NCBI GenBank assembly: GCA_020216925.1
Contig: JAIWOL010000118.1
Coordinates: forward strand, 1-10,000
Length of the DNA stretch: 10,000 nt
Origin: Thiobacillus sp.
Lineage (GTDB): Bacteria; Pseudomonadota; Gammaproteobacteria; Burkholderiales; Thiobacillaceae
Reading direction: 5' to 3'
Each line of letters begins with the position of its first letter. The stretch's first letter is position 1. Below, piece by piece: positions 8,701 through 10,000 of this stretch. Made by a program: the position numbers and the translations under genes. Below the pieces are notes generated by a model, which had not been told where the DNA came from, did not search any database, and saw only the letters and a program-made list of their open reading frames with translations.

Positions 8701-10000
8701 CTTCGATTTCGTCATTCGCGTGCGCAACAACACCGGCCCGGGGCTGGCCGAAGCCGATGGCGTGGTCGTCTCCGACACCCTGCCCGCCAACATGCAGCTC
8801 GCCGGCACGCCTGTGGTGGCGGTTGTTTCCGGCACCGCCAGCAGCACGACCTGCACTGGCACGTCAGGATCGACTTCGTTCACCTGTAGTCTCGGCACAC
8901 TGTCGTCCGGCGGCGAAGTCGATGTCACCGTGCCAGTGCGCGCCGTCGCCGTCACGAGCAATCCGCAGGTCTTCAACAATACCGCGTCGGTGTCGACGAC
9001 CTCGCTCGATGTCAACCCTGCCAACAACAGCAATAGCGGCAGCGTTGCCGTCAACTCGTCCTCGCTCGCCGGCCGCGTGTTCCGCGATTTCAACAACGAC
9101 GGCGTGGTCACCGTGGGCGACACCGGCATCGCCGGCATCGTCATGACGCTCACCGGCACCAGCTTCGACGGCGCAACGATCAACCGCACGGCGGCGTCGG
9201 ACGCCAGCGGCAACTTCAGCTTCGCCTTCCTGCCGGCGGGTACCTACACGCTCGGCGAGGGCGCGGTCAGCGAAGCGCACCTTGTCGATGGCAACGATAC
9301 TGCGGGTACGGCAGGCGGCAGCACGGCGGTCAACGATGTGATCTCGGCGATCAACCTGCCTGCCAACACCGCTGCAACCGGTTATCTGTTTGCCGAGGTG
9401 CCGCATGCACGAATCGGCATCGCCAAGGCTGTACAGGGCGCGATCGTCGTCAATGGCGATGCCACGTTCAATGCGACTTTTCGCCTGACCGTGAGGAATT
9501 TCAGCCTGGAGACGCTCAACGCCATCAGCGTGAGCGACGCACTCGCCGGCGCTGCGCCTGCCTTCGGCAACTTCGTTGCGGGCGGCGCGGCTGCCGCGCT
9601 CGGCAACGGCGACTACACGATTCAGGCCGCACCCAGCGGCAGCTGCGGCGGTCTCAACCCCGCATATGACGGCAGCGGCGCGACCACGGTGGCAAGCGGC
9701 TTCGTGCTTGCCGCGGGAGCCAGCTGCACGATCGACTTCACCGTACGCGCACGCCCCACCGCGCCGCAGCCGTCAGTGAGCGGCGTGTGCGGCGGACGCT
9801 ACTGCAACCAGGCGAGCGTGACGGGAGCCGGCGCGCTCTCCGGCCAGGCGCCCGCCGACTCGTCCGACGACGGCGTCAACCCCGACACCAACAACAACGG
9901 CATCGCCAACGAAGCTGGGGAAAACGATCCCACCCCGGTCTCGCCCAATTTCGGCGCCGCCATCGGCGTGGCCAAGCGCGTCAACACCCAGGTGGCGCTG
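5732..10000 (+). CDS. Large secreted multi-domain DUF11 repeat protein (3' end outside window)
   Basis: One frame is open from ATG 5732 to the last base, 1423 codons with no stop. Residues 1-32 are a classical signal peptide: basic start with Arg10 and Arg16, hydrophobic LAMLAMLLS, and cleavage after AWA. Then come eight DUF11-type beta-sandwich repeats (about 33-1108), an SdrD_B-like domain (1111-1222), a ninth longer repeat (about 1226-1405), and a tenth beginning at 1408 (GVAKRVNTQVAL). The composition is rich in Thr, Ser, Ala, Val, Asn and Gly and poor in Lys, Trp and His, typical of extended extracellular proteins. No catalytic domain is visible. DUF11 proteins are generally surface or secreted stalks or adhesins, but the function here is unknown. 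The anchor (for instance IPTL-CTERM, PEP-CTERM or a membrane helix) would lie beyond the window. The gene has its own promoter candidate and ribosome binding site and is probably transcribed alone, at least at its 5' side. Confidence 0.9.
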   Translation, partial: MLPPKQTHTRLNGWLRGSLAMLAMLLSPGAWAGVDWVVNSSDTGFDPVPAGGDIVYVVRVNNNGDTPAPATSLTLALPATTVFVSATGMTCSGSGPVTCAVPALTAGGGGGDEATVDVRVRTTISGVVTLTASVPTAGDDDASNNAVNESTTVNAGADIALALTGPASAASGATVSYTYTITNNGPDASGTQTLNVPQPAGLSGIVAPGGCTLSGSSYTCSVAGLANGASTTRVFTGQISAASGSTLTASGSVTATATPADPIASNNTATFNTTVTPGSDVRIAKSRAPGGALVVGQAVTFTLTPSYTGDSPSGLTITDTLPANYTPGVVASPQNGWTCSVSGQTITCTKPAGSVAGASVALGTIAIPATAASAGSGVTNTATIASSGPADPNPANNTASDGGVTINAATVDLRANKSGPSPAVVVAGQAFNWTISASNIGTAGFVGTLVMTDNLPAGVTVNGYTLNGWSCSPAAPVSGPAAITCQRVFTAGSPLAAGATSSAVVLDAVASSPGSHVNSMTVSSPDANIPDTNPGNDTVTHAVTASLPADAADLSVTKAVSPASVAAGEVLTYTLEVINSGPQPADTVTLTDALGSLINNSVGPTGAGYIGHILTPGSSSGGSCSSAANGSARRDLTCTFSSIPVCTAGVDCPVIVVQIRPGGNGGSRSNTASVVSAVTADPDAADRTATVVSTVTPRVDVTVSKTATPASVPAGQNLTYVITASNIANGQSQANNVLIDDTLPHGVRFVSASPSSGLCATVPAANSVTGPGNDQLACNLGSIANGAQQTVTVVVQPTTATRGITLTNTAFVSTSTDETNIANNSASVNTTVQNPTLDLLINKTDSVDPVAAGDNTVYTITVTNQGPSAAENVTVTDNLPPTRLSYQSHTVPAGGTCPTVPALNSTNGTLVCQIPVLAAGQSASLTVTMRGEVKGVDINTATVSSDEVAAGFDTVAGNNSVNQNTTVRTKADVQVVSKTPSANPVNLRDVFDFVIRVRNNTGPGLAEADGVVVSDTLPANMQLAGTPVVAVVSGTASSTTCTGTSGSTSFTCSLGTLSSGGEVDVTVPVRAVAVTSNPQVFNNTASVSTTSLDVNPANNSNSGSVAVNSSSLAGRVFRDFNNDGVVTVGDTGIAGIVMTLTGTSFDGATINRTAASDASGNFSFAFLPAGTYTLGEGAVSEAHLVDGNDTAGTAGGSTAVNDVISAINLPANTAATGYLFAEVPHARIGIAKAVQGAIVVNGDATFNATFRLTVRNFSLETLNAISVSDALAGAAPAFGNFVAGGAAAALGNGDYTIQAAPSGSCGGLNPAYDGSGATTVASGFVLAAGASCTIDFTVRARPTAPQPSVSGVCGGRYCNQASVTGAGALSGQAPADSSDDGVNPDTNNNGIANEAGENDPTPVSPNFGAAIGVAKRVNTQVAL
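5828..9055 (+). repeat. Eight tandem DUF11-type protein repeats
   Basis: Approximate units by residue of the encoded protein are 33-155, 157-277, 279-408, 410-545, 552-697, 699-832, 836-968 and 971-1108, about 120-145 residues each. The shared pattern begins with a D-x-x-x-x-K strand, then P-x-x-V-x-x-G and a Y-T-I-T-x-x-N-x-G-P-like strand. It continues with V-T-D-x-L-P, a pair of cysteines, N-T-A-x-V, and a closing D-x-N-x-x-N-N tail. Repeats 1 and 2 lack the Lys and the D-x-L-P Asp; repeat 5 lacks the closing Asn-Asn and has two extra cysteines. Repeats are diverged at DNA level, so they are old or under selection rather than recent copies. Confidence 0.85.
9062..9397 (+). other. SdrD_B-like domain inside the DUF11 protein
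   Basis: Residues 1111-1222 begin GRVFRDFNNDG and continue with VGDTGIAGIVMTLTG, then DASGNFSFAFLPAGTYTL. This is the pattern of the SdrD B / Cna-B-like fold, which in staphylococcal proteins binds calcium through Asp/Asn-rich loops (here D1119 to D1130) and stiffens a stalk. It separates the eight regular repeats from the longer ninth. The family call rests on motif pattern only. Confidence 0.75.

Overview
The window is GC-rich, densely coded DNA from a proteobacterium, most likely a betaproteobacterium. This rests on the gene set (EttA, SlyX, HemJ, a stand-alone RlmL-type methyltransferase) and on high-G/C third-position codon use. It is an inference, and no genus can be named from the sequence.

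Layout. Bases 1-1539 hold the 3' nine-tenths of ettA, an ABC-F translation factor whose first ~42 codons lie before the window. A CHASE-GGDEF diguanylate cyclase (1460-2917) follows on the same strand, and its only credible start lies 80 bases inside ettA. It converges on a minus-strand pair: a membrane-anchored TlpA/ResA-type thioredoxin (3757-3227) and slyX (3230-3012), joined by an ATGA overlap. The TlpA gene is divergent from hemJ (3756-4169), and the two start codons share two bases, so there is no intergenic promoter region. hemJ is followed 19 bases later by an rlmL-like 23S rRNA guanine-N2 methyltransferase (4189-5421, TTG start), probably in one transcript.

Bases 5422-5731 are the only sizeable non-coding stretch. 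They contain a GC-rich hairpin, a hairpin plus T-run that looks like an intrinsic terminator, and then an A/T-rich patch. That patch holds a possible promoter, a two-copy direct repeat spaced one helical turn apart, a 13-base palindrome and a good ribosome binding site.

From 5732 to the window end (and beyond) runs one very large open gene of at least 1423 codons. It encodes a secreted protein with a signal peptide, eight tandem DUF11-type Ig-like repeats, an SdrD_B-like domain, a ninth longer repeat and the start of a tenth. It is the accessory part of the window; the rest is housekeeping or signalling.

The most interesting pattern is inside this protein. A Lys / Asp / Asn triad sits at equivalent places in repeats 3-9 and is wholly absent from repeats 1-2. 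This is what self-crosslinking (isopeptide) domains would look like. Every repeat also carries a cysteine pair. I found no sign of a new multi-gene system, CRISPR array, tRNA, rRNA or insertion sequence.
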